From: Cellulosimicrobium marinum
GTDB lineage: Bacteria; Actinomycetota; Actinomycetes; Actinomycetales; Cellulomonadaceae
NCBI RefSeq assembly: GCF_020551945.1
Contig: NZ_JAJBZH010000002.1
Coordinates: 558,001-622,000 of the forward strand
Reading direction: 5' to 3'
DNA: 64,000 bases
In this document: positions 7,854 through 15,973 of the stretch, piece by piece
Layout of the letters: every line of letters begins with the position of its first letter
Numbering within the stretch: position 1 is the stretch's first letter
Notes under the pieces: model-generated
The model's database searches: none
Told to the model about the DNA's origin: nothing
Seen by the model: the letters and a program-made list of their open reading frames with translations, nothing else
Translations under genes and position numbers: made by a program

Positions 7854-9536
7854 GTGAACCCTGCACCCAGCCGGTCCCGATCCCGAACCGCCGGGGTGGC
7901 GCTCGCCGCCGCCGCCGCGCTCGCGGTCGGTGCCCTTGCCGCTCCCGCGTCCGCGGCGCCGAAGCCCGCCGCCGTCGACGGCCCCGCCGACATCAACGGC
8001 TACCGCAGCGTCGGCTACGTCATGGCCGACTCCCGCGTCACCCGCGACTTCCACGTCGCCGACCTCGTCCGCACCGGCGCGATCGAGGACCTCACCCACA
8101 TCAACTACGCGTTCGGCAACGTCACGACCGACCTCGTCTGCGACATCGCGGACGTGCCGGGCGAGGGCGACCCCGAGAACGACTTCGTCGCGAAGGTCCG
8201 CGCCGCCGACTCGGTCGACGGCAAGGCCGACAAGGCGAACCAGAAGCTCGCGGGCAACTTCAACCAGCTGAAGAAGCTCAAGGTCGTCAGCCCCGAGACG
8301 AAGATCCTCATCTCGCTCGGCGGCTGGACCTGGTCCGACAACTTCTCCGAGGCCGCGTCGACGGCCGAGGGCCGCTCGGCGCTCGTCGACTCGTGCATCG
8401 ACCTGTACATCAAGGGCAACCTGCCCGAGATCGACGGGCGTGGCGGCGACGGCGCCGCGGCCGGCATCTTCGACGGCATCGACATCGACTGGGAGTGGCC
8501 GGTCACCGGTGGCGAGACGGCCAACGCCCGTCCCGAGGACAAGGAGAACTTCCTGCTCCTCATGGAGGAGTTCCGTGCCGACCTCGACGCCCTCGGCGCC
8601 GAGACGGGCGAGGACTACCTCCTCACCGGGTTCGCTCCCGCGGGCGGCTGGAACGCTGGCCAGGGCGGCTGGCTCGACCCGCGCCTGTTCGCGGTGATCG
8701 ACTTCCTCAACGTCCAGGGCTACGACTTCCACGGCGGCTGGGTGCCGAACACGACCGGCCACCAGGGCAACCTGCACCCGGACGGCACGCAGAACTGGGG
8801 CCTCGGCCTCGACGGCGCGCTCGCGATGTACGTGAACGCGGGCGCCGACAAGGACCAGATCAACGCGGGCCTCGCCGCCTACGGCCACGGCTGGTACGGC
8901 GTCGAGGACGGGTCGCAGGCCTGGCAGCCCGCCGAGGGCTACGTCGGCACGAAGACCTACGCGCAGCTCCGGTCGTTCGACGGCGAGTCGTACTTCGACG
9001 AGGAGATCGGCGCGTCGTGGCTGTACGACGGGGACGAGTGGTGGAGCTATGACGACCCGACGTCGGTCACCGCGAAGGCGGAGTTCGTCGCCACGCAGGG
9101 CTACGGCGGTGCGATGTGGTGGGACCTCTCGGGCGACTACCGCAACGAGCTCGGTGACGCGCTCGGCTCGACGCTGCGCGCCGCGACCCCCGGCCCGGGC
9201 GTGGCCGACGAGTGCGCCGTCCCGTGGTACGGCACCGGCGTGTACACGGGTGGCGAGGTCGTCTCGCACGAGGGCACCGAGTACAAGGCCCAGTGGTGGA
9301 CCCGCAACCAGGAGCCGGGCGCCAGCTCGGCGTGGAAGAAGATCGGGCCGTGCGGCACCGCTCCCGAGGTCGTAGTCGCGGACTGTGCTCCGGAGTGGTC
9401 GCGCGAGTCGGTCTACTCGGGCGGCCAGCAGGTCTCCCGTGCGGGCGTGAACTACGCCGCGCAGTGGTGGACGAAGGGCGAGCTGCCCGGGTCCGTCGCC
9501 TGGGGCTCGTGGGACCCGGTGGGTCTGTGCGCGTGA
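7854..9536 (+). CDS. Secreted GH18 chitinase with two CBM5/12 modules
   Basis: 560 residues. A Sec signal peptide with an alanine-rich core ends near ASA-AP (about residue 34). The GH18 barrel follows, with the DxxDxDxE catalytic motif as D207, D210, D212 and the acid E214. Two C-terminal chitin-binding modules of the CBM5/12 type follow at about residues 455-500 and 511-558, each with the AQWWT core and paired cysteines. The enzyme hydrolyses beta-1,4-GlcNAc chains outside the cell. The GTG start is the only one that keeps the signal peptide intact. It is monocistronic. Confidence 0.95.
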   Translation: MNPAPSRSRSRTAGVALAAAAALAVGALAAPASAAPKPAAVDGPADINGYRSVGYVMADSRVTRDFHVADLVRTGAIEDLTHINYAFGNVTTDLVCDIADVPGEGDPENDFVAKVRAADSVDGKADKANQKLAGNFNQLKKLKVVSPETKILISLGGWTWSDNFSEAASTAEGRSALVDSCIDLYIKGNLPEIDGRGGDGAAAGIFDGIDIDWEWPVTGGETANARPEDKENFLLLMEEFRADLDALGAETGEDYLLTGFAPAGGWNAGQGGWLDPRLFAVIDFLNVQGYDFHGGWVPNTTGHQGNLHPDGTQNWGLGLDGALAMYVNAGADKDQINAGLAAYGHGWYGVEDGSQAWQPAEGYVGTKTYAQLRSFDGESYFDEEIGASWLYDGDEWWSYDDPTSVTAKAEFVATQGYGGAMWWDLSGDYRNELGDALGSTLRAATPGPGVADECAVPWYGTGVYTGGEVVSHEGTEYKAQWWTRNQEPGASSAWKKIGPCGTAPEVVVADCAPEWSRESVYSGGQQVSRAGVNYAAQWWTKGELPGSVAWGSWDPVGLCA

Positions 9537-9686
9537 GGTGACACCGTCGTCGTGACCCCCGCGGTCACGTGACACCCCGCGACGGCGGGTCCGGTCGGCC
9601 GACCGGCCCCGCCGGCGGCGTTCCCGCGGTCTCCGCGGGTGCCGTCCCGGCGGGCCGGGTCCGCCGGGGGTGTGTAGGAAGGAGGG

Positions 9687-10196
9687 ATGAGGCTGTCAGC
9701 GGGGCTCGTGCTCTACCGCGTGCGCGGCGACGTGGTCGAGGTGCTGCTCGGGCACATGGGCGGTCCGCTGTGGGCCCGCAAGGACGCGGGCGCGTGGACC
9801 ATCCCCAAGGGCGAGCCCGACCCGGGCGAGGACCTGCACGCCGCGGCGCTGCGCGAGTTCGAGGAGGAGATGGGCACCCCCGCGCCGGACGCCGGGCGCC
9901 CCGACCTCGACCTGGGGGAGGTCCGGCAACGTGCGGGCAAGGTGGTCACGGCGTGGGCGCGGGAGGGCGACGTCGACGCCGCGACGGCGCGGAGCACCAC
10001 GTTCGCGCTGGAGTGGCCGCCGCGGTCGGGCCGTCTGCAGGAGTTCCCGGAGCTCGACCGGGCCCGCTGGGTCCCCCTGGCCGAGGCGCGCGGGCTCGTG
10101 GTCGGGGGCCAGGTGGCCCTGCTCGACCGCCTGGAGGAGTCGCTGGGACGCGACGACGGCGGCCGGGACCGGGCCGGGGCTCAGCCGAGCAGGTAG
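9687..10196 (+). CDS. Nudix hydrolase
   Basis: 169 residues with a perfect Nudix box, G42-x5-E48-x7-R56-E57-F-E-E60-E61-M-G63. The N-terminus (SAGLVLYRV) and the TIPKGEPDPGED stretch resemble the diadenosine-polyphosphate/NTP pyrophosphohydrolase branch. An AAGGAGGG ribosome site sits just before the ATG. The 3' end overlaps the convergent small membrane protein gene by 16 nt. Substrate not assignable. Confidence 0.9.
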   Translation: MRLSAGLVLYRVRGDVVEVLLGHMGGPLWARKDAGAWTIPKGEPDPGEDLHAAALREFEEEMGTPAPDAGRPDLDLGEVRQRAGKVVTAWAREGDVDAATARSTTFALEWPPRSGRLQEFPELDRARWVPLAEARGLVVGGQVALLDRLEESLGRDDGGRDRAGAQPSR

Positions 10197-10330
10197 GGCG
10201 CGGCGGCGAAGCCCGCGAGAAGACCCACGGCCGCGACGGCGACGGCGGACAGGTGCGAGCGGCGGGCGCGGTCGGCGGTGCGGCGCACGGCACCGGTGGT
10301 GGCGGTCAGCGTCTCGGTCACGGTCGTCAT
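10181..10330 (-). CDS. Small single-span membrane protein, 49 aa
   Basis: The ATG at 10330 is preceded by AAAGGG, a good ribosome site. The peptide has a basic N-terminal half and one hydrophobic helix (AVAVAAVGLLAGFAAAPYLL) ending at the C-terminus, so it looks tail-anchored. The frame continues upstream to another ATG, but that part has no RBS and low-complexity composition. No family recognised. A hairpin with GTGGTCC/GGACCAC arms lies in its leader at about 10358-10385. Confidence 0.5.
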   Translation of the reverse strand: MTTVTETLTATTGAVRRTADRARRSHLSAVAVAAVGLLAGFAAAPYLLG

Positions 10331-10412
10331 GGCGGGCCCTTTCGTCGTGGTCCATCTCCAGGGGGAGGGACCACGCTCGGCGCGATCCATGACGCGGTTC
10401 CGGTCACCTGCT

Positions 10413-10429
10413 GACGCGATCTGCGTCAC
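10413..10429. promoter_or_regulatory. Palindrome TGACGC-N5-GCGTCA
   Basis: A perfect 6-bp inverted repeat with a 5-bp centre lies about 90 bp upstream of the small membrane protein start. It has the shape of a dimeric regulator site. The regulator is unknown. Confidence 0.35.
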
Positions 10430-10443
10430 ACGGAGCGACGAAA

Positions 10444-10487
10444 CCGCGCCGAACCTGGTTCATCATGGTGCACCAGGTCCGGCGCGG
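10444..10487. terminator. Terminator-like hairpin after the thiolase gene
   Basis: Arms 10444-10459 and 10472-10487 pair over 16 positions with one mismatch (CCGCGCCGAACCTGGT against ACCAGGTCCGGCGCGG). On the minus strand it is followed by TTTCGT. It lies about 105 nt past the thiolase stop. Confidence 0.6.
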
Positions 10488-10593
10488 TCGCGCGTGAAAC
10501 GGTCGGTCCTGCCCGAGGCCTCCGGACCCGTACCGCGACGCGTCCCGCTGACCTGCGGGATCGCGCCGCGACGGCGTCAGGACGTGGTCAGCG

Positions 10594-11829
10594 TCACGAC
10601 GCCCGGAGGATCAGCGCGTCGCCCTGACCGCCGCCGCCGCACAGGGCCGCCGCGCCGACGCCCCCGCCACGACGCCGCAGCGCGAGCGCGAGGTGCAGGG
10701 CGAGGCGCGCGCCCGACGCGCCGACGGGGTGACCGAGCGCGATCGCCCCGCCGTCCGCGTTGACCACGTCGGCGTCGATCCCGAGGTCCGCGACCGACTG
10801 CAGCGCGACGGCCGCGAACGCCTCGTTGATCTCCACGAGGTCGAGGTCCGACGCCGCGAGCCCCGCGCGCTTCAGCGCCGCCTCGATCGCGCGGGCGGGC
10901 TGCGAGTGGAGGGAGTTGTCCGGCCCGGCCACCTGGCCGGCGGCACCGATCTCCGCGAGCCACGGCAGCCCGTTGCGCTTCGCGAAGGCGCGGCTCGCGA
11001 CCACGACGGCCGCCGCGCCGTCGGACAGCGGCGAGCTCGACCCGGCCGTGATGGTGCCGTCCGCGACGAACGCGGGACGCAGGCGCTCCAGCGCCTCCAG
11101 GGTGGTGTCGGCGCGCACGCCCTCGTCGTGCTCGACGACGACCGGCTCGCCCCGGCGCTGCGGCACGCTCACCGGCGCGATCTCCTCCGCGAGGCGCCCC
11201 GCGTCGCGCGCGGCCGCGGCGCGCTGGTGCGAGCGCAGCGCGAACGCGTCCTGCTCCGGGCGGCCGATGCCGCGCGTGGCGCACCCGCGGTCGGTGAGCT
11301 CGCCCATCACCTCGCCGCTGAACGGGTCGTTCAGGCCGTCGTGCGTGAGGGAGTCCGCCATCGTCACGTCGCCGAACGCGAAGCCTCCGCGCGAGCCGAC
11401 GACGAGGTGCGGCGCGTTCGTCATCGACTCCTGGCCGCCCGCGACGACGACGTCCGCCTCGCCCGTGCGCACGAGGCGCGCCGCGTCGATGATCGCCGTG
11501 AGCCCGGACAGGCACAGCTTGTTGATCGTCACCGTCGGGACGTCCCACCCGATGCCCGCGGTGATCGCGGCCTGCCGGGCCGGGCCCTGCTTCGCGCCCG
11601 CCTGGACCACCTGGCCCACGACGACCGTGTCGACCTGGTCGGGGCGCACGCCCGCCGCCGCGAGCGCGCCGCGGATCGCGTGCGCGCCCAGCTCCGCCGC
11701 GGACAGCGACGCGAGGGCGCCGCGGAAGCGCGCGAAGGGGGTCCGCGCCCCGTGCAGCAGGACCGGGGTGACCTCGTCCTCGGGGGTGACGGGCGCGGCG
11801 TCGGGCACGGAGGTGGTGGGCTGGCTCAT
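10594..11829 (-). CDS. Thiolase / acetyl-CoA C-acyltransferase
   Basis: 411 residues, normal length. Nucleophile C106 is in NKLCLSGL, H367 in GHPVGASG, and the acid/base C397 in the CGGGGQGDA motif, so the active site is complete. The reaction is the reversible condensation or cleavage of 3-ketoacyl-CoA. It could serve acetoacetyl-CoA formation or fatty-acid breakdown. The acyl-CoA dehydrogenase gene lies upstream on the same strand, separated by 180 nt that contain a terminator-like hairpin and a repeat, so cotranscription is uncertain. Confidence 0.93.
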   Translation of the reverse strand: MSQPTTSVPDAAPVTPEDEVTPVLLHGARTPFARFRGALASLSAAELGAHAIRGALAAAGVRPDQVDTVVVGQVVQAGAKQGPARQAAITAGIGWDVPTVTINKLCLSGLTAIIDAARLVRTGEADVVVAGGQESMTNAPHLVVGSRGGFAFGDVTMADSLTHDGLNDPFSGEVMGELTDRGCATRGIGRPEQDAFALRSHQRAAAARDAGRLAEEIAPVSVPQRRGEPVVVEHDEGVRADTTLEALERLRPAFVADGTITAGSSSPLSDGAAAVVVASRAFAKRNGLPWLAEIGAAGQVAGPDNSLHSQPARAIEAALKRAGLAASDLDLVEINEAFAAVALQSVADLGIDADVVNADGGAIALGHPVGASGARLALHLALALRRRGGGVGAAALCGGGGQGDALILRAS

Positions 11830-11861
11830 GAGGTTCCGTCCAAGGGGGTGGGGAGGAGGCC

Positions 11862-11900
11862 CCGGCGCCGCGAGGAGGGGCGGAGCGGCGCCGGGGAGCT
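11862..11900. terminator. GC-rich hairpin after the acyl-CoA dehydrogenase gene
   Basis: CCCCGGCGCCG and CGGCGCCGGGG arms enclose about 17 nt. It is located between acyl-CoA dehydrogenase and thiolase (minus strand) with no U-tract. Confidence 0.45.
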
Positions 11901-11929
11901 AGGGGGTGCGTGCGCTCGGGTGGGCGCGG

Positions 11930-11997
11930 TCGCGCCTACGCGTGGGACAGACGCGGACGGTCGACGGTCCGCGTGTGGTTCACGCGTAGGCGCGAAC
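11930..11997. repeat. Nested palindrome with a copy of a 46-nt dispersed repeat
   Basis: TCGCGCCTACGCGTG (11930-11944) is the exact complement of 11981-11995. Inside lies a second hairpin, GCGGAC with GTCCGC. The block 11952-11997 matches 25279-25324 at 43 of 46 positions. Both copies are intergenic. Confidence 0.7.
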
Positions 11998-12009
11998 CGC
12001 GCACCACCG

Positions 12010-13251
12010 TCAGGCGAACGCCGAGACGCCCGTGATGTCGCGGCCGACGATGAGCGCCTGCACGGACTCGGTGCCCTCGTACGTGTGCAGGGCCTCGATG
12101 TCGGCGAAGTGCCGGGCGACGCGGTGGGCGAGGAGGATGCCGTTGCCGCCCAGCAGGTCGCGGGCGGTCGAGGCGATCTGGCGGGCGCCGCGCGTGCACG
12201 TGTACTTCGCGAGCGACGCCTGCGGCCCGGTGAGCTCGCCCGCCTCGTCGAGGCGCGTCATCTGCGCGACGAGGAGCTGCATCTGCGTGAGCGTGGAGAG
12301 CATCGCGGTGAGGCGCTCCTGGATCATCTGGTTCGCCGCGAGCGGGCGCCCGAACTGCACGCGCTGCTTCGCGTACGCGACCGCGGTCTCGTAGCAGGCG
12401 GTCGCGTGCCCGACGGCGGCCCACGCCACCCCGAGGCGCGTCGCGAACAGCACGCGCGACGTGTCCTTGAAGGACCGGGCGCCGGGGAGCGCGGCGTCGG
12501 CGGGGACGAAGACGTCGTCGAGCACGACGTGCGCCTGCCAGATGGCGCGCAGCGACACCTTGCCCGTGATGGTGGTGCCGGTGTACCCGGGGGCGTCCTG
12601 GGGGACGACGAAGCCGTGGACCTGGTCGTCACCCTCTTCTCCGACGAGGCGAGCCCACACGACGGTGATGTGCCCGGACGACCCGTTCCCGATCCACTTC
12701 TTCTCGCCGTTCAGCACGTAGCCGTCGACGCCGTCGCGGGTCTCGCGGCGGGCGGTCGTCTCGAGCGAGACGGAGTCGGAGCCGTGGGTGGGCTCGGTGA
12801 GGGCGAACGCGCCGAGGATCTCGCCGCGGGCCATGGGCTCGGCGTACCGGGCGCGCTGCTCGTCGGACCCGAGCATCTGGATGCTGCGGAGCGCGAGGCC
12901 GCCCTGGACGCCGCAGATGGTCGCGACGGAGCCGTCGCCGCGGGAGAGCTCCATCGCGGCGAGGCCGGCGGCGAGGAGGGACACGTGCTCGCGGCCGTCG
13001 ACGTCGACGCCGTCGCGCAGCAGGTCGATCTCGCCCATGCGCTTGACGAGGTCGAGCGGCACCTCGGCGCGCTCCCAGTACTCGTCGATGACGGGCAGCA
13101 CCTCGTCGCGGGCGAAGGCGCGCACGCGGAGCTGGTGGGCGCGGTCGGCCTCGGTCGCGTGGGAGAACGCCCCGGCGACGTCGACGTCCTGGAGGTCGGC
13201 GAGGTCGTAGGCGGGTTCGGTGACACCGGGCTGGACGGGGGTGGCGGGCAT
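12010..13251 (-). CDS. Acyl-CoA dehydrogenase, glutaryl-CoA dehydrogenase-like
   Basis: 413 residues with the flavin-binding blocks of the family (FALTEPTHGSDS, and GEKKWIGNG in the middle domain). The catalytic base is probably E392 in HTYEGTES, the position used by the glutaryl-CoA and isovaleryl-type subgroup. The N-terminal 'DLQDVDVAGAFS' type extension also resembles glutaryl-CoA dehydrogenases. It oxidises an acyl-CoA to the enoyl-CoA using FAD and passes electrons to ETF. Exact substrate not proven. Confidence 0.85.
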   Translation of the reverse strand: MPATPVQPGVTEPAYDLADLQDVDVAGAFSHATEADRAHQLRVRAFARDEVLPVIDEYWERAEVPLDLVKRMGEIDLLRDGVDVDGREHVSLLAAGLAAMELSRGDGSVATICGVQGGLALRSIQMLGSDEQRARYAEPMARGEILGAFALTEPTHGSDSVSLETTARRETRDGVDGYVLNGEKKWIGNGSSGHITVVWARLVGEEGDDQVHGFVVPQDAPGYTGTTITGKVSLRAIWQAHVVLDDVFVPADAALPGARSFKDTSRVLFATRLGVAWAAVGHATACYETAVAYAKQRVQFGRPLAANQMIQERLTAMLSTLTQMQLLVAQMTRLDEAGELTGPQASLAKYTCTRGARQIASTARDLLGGNGILLAHRVARHFADIEALHTYEGTESVQALIVGRDITGVSAFA

Positions 13252-13355
13252 CGGTGCTCCTGGCTCGGGCGGGCGGGCGGCGTCGACCGTCCGGAGGGTG
13301 CCCCGGTGCGGCCGCTCGCTCCCATCGTGCTCCGATACCCCGTCTCAGGTCAAGC

Positions 13356-13368
13356 GATACCGCGTATC
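13356..13368. promoter_or_regulatory. GATAC-CGC-GTATC palindrome
   Basis: A perfect 5-bp inverted repeat lies about 105 bp upstream of the acyl-CoA dehydrogenase start and overlaps the 3' end of the riboflavin transporter gene. A further GATAC occurs near 13333. It is a candidate operator for a TetR-type lipid regulator. No direct evidence. Confidence 0.3.
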
Positions 13369-14119
13369 AGGCTGGGCGTGCGGCCTCGACGTCGCCCGTG
13401 CCCGTCCCGGTCCCTGCTCCCGGACCCGCCGCTCCTGCCGCAGCGGTCGCCCGCCGGTTGACGCGCCACCACACGAAGAACCCCACGAGCGTGAACGCGC
13501 CGTAGAACACGTACATGAACGCCGACGCGTAGTACCCCGCCGACACGAGCAGCGGCACGCCGACGACGTCGACCGCGACCCAGACCAGCCAGAACTCGAC
13601 CCAGCCCTTCGCCATCCCGTACGTCGCGAGCAGCGACCCCATGAAGATCCACGCGTCCGCCCACACGGGCTCGAACGACCCGAGCGCGCGGAACAGGGGA
13701 GTGAGCAGCGCGGTCCCCAGCACCAGGGCGAGGACCAGCCCGATCCGCTGGCGCGCCGTCGCCCACTGCGGCACGACGCTCACGCCGTGGCTGTCGGCAT
13801 CGGCAGCAGCACCGACGGCACTGAGCCGTTGCTGCGTGCGCCGCCACTGCACCCACCCGTACACCGACACGATGACGAACATGACCTGCCGTCCCGCCTG
13901 GCCGAGCAGGTTCACCGGGTTGGGCGTCGCGAACACCGCGCCGAGGAACACCGTGAGCAGCAGCAGGTTGCCGACGATGCCCACCGGCCACGCCCACACC
14001 TTGCGCCGCATGCCGCCCAGCGCCGACGCCAGGCCGAACCCGTTCCCGACGATCTCGCGCCACAGCAGGTGCTGGTCGCCGATCGTGAGCTGCGCGTCGA
14101 ACAGCGCCATCACGTCCAT
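13367..14119 (-). CDS. pnuX: PnuC-family transporter, probable riboflavin transporter
   Basis: 250 residues with about seven to eight membrane helices and the PnuC-family blocks (WAWPVGIVGN, VYGWVQWRR). Its 5' region carries an FMN riboswitch, and PnuC homologues under FMN riboswitches in actinobacteria (PnuX/RibM) import riboflavin instead of nicotinamide riboside. The ATG at 14119 has GGAGGACGAGGGA before it, so it is preferred to an in-frame ATG at 14143 that lies within that ribosome site. The C-terminal tail is low-complexity Gly/Thr. Confidence 0.85.
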   Translation of the reverse strand: MDVMALFDAQLTIGDQHLLWREIVGNGFGLASALGGMRRKVWAWPVGIVGNLLLLTVFLGAVFATPNPVNLLGQAGRQVMFVIVSVYGWVQWRRTQQRLSAVGAAADADSHGVSVVPQWATARQRIGLVLALVLGTALLTPLFRALGSFEPVWADAWIFMGSLLATYGMAKGWVEFWLVWVAVDVVGVPLLVSAGYYASAFMYVFYGAFTLVGFFVWWRVNRRATAAAGAAGPGAGTGTGTGDVEAARPA

Positions 14120-14295
14120 CGTGTTCCCTCGTCCTCCGGGCACGTCGGCTCCGGGGTGAGGGTGGGCGGGCGGTGCCGGTCGCGGCCCGTGAGGGCTGCC
14201 CGACGCCGTCGCTCACCACGGCGAGGCCGGTCACCTCCGGTGCGGGCTCGCCGATCGTCTCGGCGGGCGCACGCCGTGGGGACGGCCGCGCCGCA

Positions 14296-14415
14296 CGTGC
14301 TTCCTCCCATCCGGACTGTCACCGTCGGTCCTGGAGTTCCACCAGGTCAACCGCGCGTGGGCGCGGGTCGCGGACTGTCACCGCCGGCTCGGAATTGCAC
14401 CGACCCCGGAGCACG
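14296..14415 (-). ncRNA. FMN riboswitch (RFN element)
   Basis: On the minus strand the conserved RFN blocks appear in order: GGGTCGGTGCAATTCCGAGC, CCGGCGGTGACAGTCCGCGA, CTGGTGGAACTCCAG, and CGACGGTGACAGTCCGGATG followed by GGAGGAAGCACG. The ends pair as P1 (CGTGCTCC with GGAAGCACG). The element lies about 180 nt upstream of the PnuC-family start and should lower its expression when FMN is abundant. Confidence 0.95.
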
Positions 14416-14490
14416 TTCGTGCGTACTGCGTTCTGCAACCGACGATGCTACCCGCGCATTCCGCGCCGAGGTCTCCCGGTCGTCCTGCAT

Positions 14491-14559
14491 CGAGATCGGC
14501 GGAGCTGGTCGAGCTCGGCGGACCAGGAGTACCGATCTCGACCAGGTCTGCCGATCTCG
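14491..14559. repeat. 69-nt nested inverted repeat
   Basis: Outer arms CGAGATCGGC (14491-14500) and GCCGATCTCG (14550-14559) are exact complements. Inner arms CTGGTCGAG and CTCGACCAG pair in register inside them, around a 23-nt centre. It lies just past the stop of the TetR gene (minus strand) and before the riboswitch. It could serve as the TetR terminator, or be a miniature mobile palindrome. Confidence 0.65.
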
Positions 14560-14567
14560 CGCCGGGA

Positions 14568-15353
14568 TCAGGTGAGCGCGTCGCGGACCGCGCGCGCGAC
14601 GTCGTCCGCGACGTCCGCGGGGCTCGCGTCGGCGTCCACCACGGTGACGACGACGCGCCTCCCGTCGGTCCGCCCGGCTGCCCGGCCCGCACCGCGGTCG
14701 GTGCCGCTGCCGGCGGGCGACCCGGTCGGGTCGGTGTCGGCGAACCGGCCGACGGCGGCGCGGCGCAGGTCGGCGAACGCCTCCTCGAGCTGCGGGCGCA
14801 GGTCCTGCTCGGGCCGGCGCAGCCAGCGGCGCAGCAGCGCGTTGTGCACCGCGACGACGGACGCGGCGAACGCGATGGACGCGGTGGAGCGTCGCGCGTC
14901 GGGCGGCAGGGCGTCGCGCAGGTAGGCGGTGAAGGCGCGCTCGTACCGGTGGGTCGTGACGAGCTCGCGGTCGCGCAGGGCGGGGACCTGCTGGAGCAGG
15001 TGCCAGCGCGCGACCGACGTCTCGCGCTGCCCGACGTGGTGGTCGAACACGAGGCGCGCGGCGCGGCACACCTCGAGGTACGGGTCGAGGGACGGGTCGG
15101 GGGCGAGGTTCCCCGCGGCGTCGGGCACGGGGCGGGTCGCGGCGAGCATGACGACGACCTCCTCCAGCAGCAGCTCGTGGTCGGCGAAGACCACGTCCTC
15201 CTTGGAGCGGAAGCGCCGGAAGAAGGTGGCGCGGCTGACCTGGGCGGCGTCGGCGATCTCCTCGACGGTGGTCTGCTCGTAGCCCTGGCGGGTGAAGAGC
15301 TCGATCGCTGCGTCGACGGCCTGGGCGTGGGTGCGGCTGCGGACGTCGCTCAT
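14568..15353 (-). CDS. TetR-family regulator
   Basis: 261 residues. The N-terminal HTH is typical (AIELFTRQGYEQTTVEEIAD, then VSRATFFRRFRSKEDVV). The C-terminal ligand domain is longer than usual and ends in a Gly/Arg-rich then acidic tail. A GGTAC-N4-GTACC palindrome sits just upstream of its start, so autoregulation is likely. The MOSC gene is divergent and shares that region. The ligand is unknown. Confidence 0.88.
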   Translation of the reverse strand: MSDVRSRTHAQAVDAAIELFTRQGYEQTTVEEIADAAQVSRATFFRRFRSKEDVVFADHELLLEEVVVMLAATRPVPDAAGNLAPDPSLDPYLEVCRAARLVFDHHVGQRETSVARWHLLQQVPALRDRELVTTHRYERAFTAYLRDALPPDARRSTASIAFAASVVAVHNALLRRWLRRPEQDLRPQLEEAFADLRRAAVGRFADTDPTGSPAGSGTDRGAGRAAGRTDGRRVVVTVVDADASPADVADDVARAVRDALT

Positions 15354-15362
15354 GGACGCCGA

Positions 15363-15378
15363 CGGTACACCCGTACCG
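15363..15378. promoter_or_regulatory. Operator-like palindrome between TetR and MOSC genes
   Basis: CGGTAC-ACCC-GTACCG is a perfect 6-bp inverted repeat with a 4-bp centre, 10 bp upstream of the TetR start codon. This is the expected position for an autoregulatory TetR site that may also control the divergent MOSC gene. Confidence 0.5.
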
Positions 15379-15463
15379 GGTCGCTCGAACGGCCCCGGTC
15401 CGAGCCCGGGCGCGCGGTCGCGGGCGGTGGCACGGCCCGACGTCGCGGTGCCACCCTGGTCGC

Positions 15464-15973
15464 GTGACCGACGACCCGCCCCGCGTCCGTTCGATCCACG
15501 TCGCCACGGCGCGGCGCCTGCCGACGCGCACCGTGCCCGAGGTCGAGGCGGAGGAGGGTCGCGGGCTGGTCGGCGACCGGTACCACGGCACGAAGCACCG
15601 GCACGTGACGATCCAGTCCTCCGACGATCTGGCGGCGGCGTCCGCGCAGCTCGGGCAGGAGATCGACCCCGGTCTCACACGACGCAACGTCACGCTCACG
15701 CACGGCGACCTGCCGACGAGGCCGGGCGCCCTCCTGCGGATCGGCGACGTGGAGCTGCAGGTCGTGCGCCCGGCGGCGCCGTGCCGCCTGCTCGACGACT
15801 GGATCGCGCCCGGGGCGATGCGGTCGCTGCACGGGCGCGGGGGCGTGGTGTGCCGACTGCTGTCGTCGGGCACCATCCGCGTGGGCGACGCCGTGACGTG
15901 GCCCGCGCCGGAGGGCGCCGCGGCGGACGGGCCGCCGGACCGGTCGAGCGGCGGTCAGGGCACGAGCCGGTAG
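15464..15973 (+). CDS. MOSC-domain protein
   Basis: 169 residues. The MOSC fold signature is visible as LVGDRYHGTKHRHVT near residue 35 and the conserved cysteine block PCRLLDDWIAPG near residue 107. MOSC domains carry sulfur or molybdenum cofactor chemistry through that cysteine. Stand-alone members include YiiM-type proteins. The GTG start fits the divergent promoter region. The 3' end overlaps the convergent methyltransferase gene by 19 nt. Confidence 0.85.
   Translation: MTDDPPRVRSIHVATARRLPTRTVPEVEAEEGRGLVGDRYHGTKHRHVTIQSSDDLAAASAQLGQEIDPGLTRRNVTLTHGDLPTRPGALLRIGDVELQVVRPAAPCRLLDDWIAPGAMRSLHGRGGVVCRLLSSGTIRVGDAVTWPAPEGAAADGPPDRSSGGQGTSR

Noticed and set aside
11936-12424. Minus-strand ORF overlapping the acyl-CoA dehydrogenase 3' part
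   Set aside because: It is an alternate frame of the dehydrogenase gene with Arg-rich shadow sequence.
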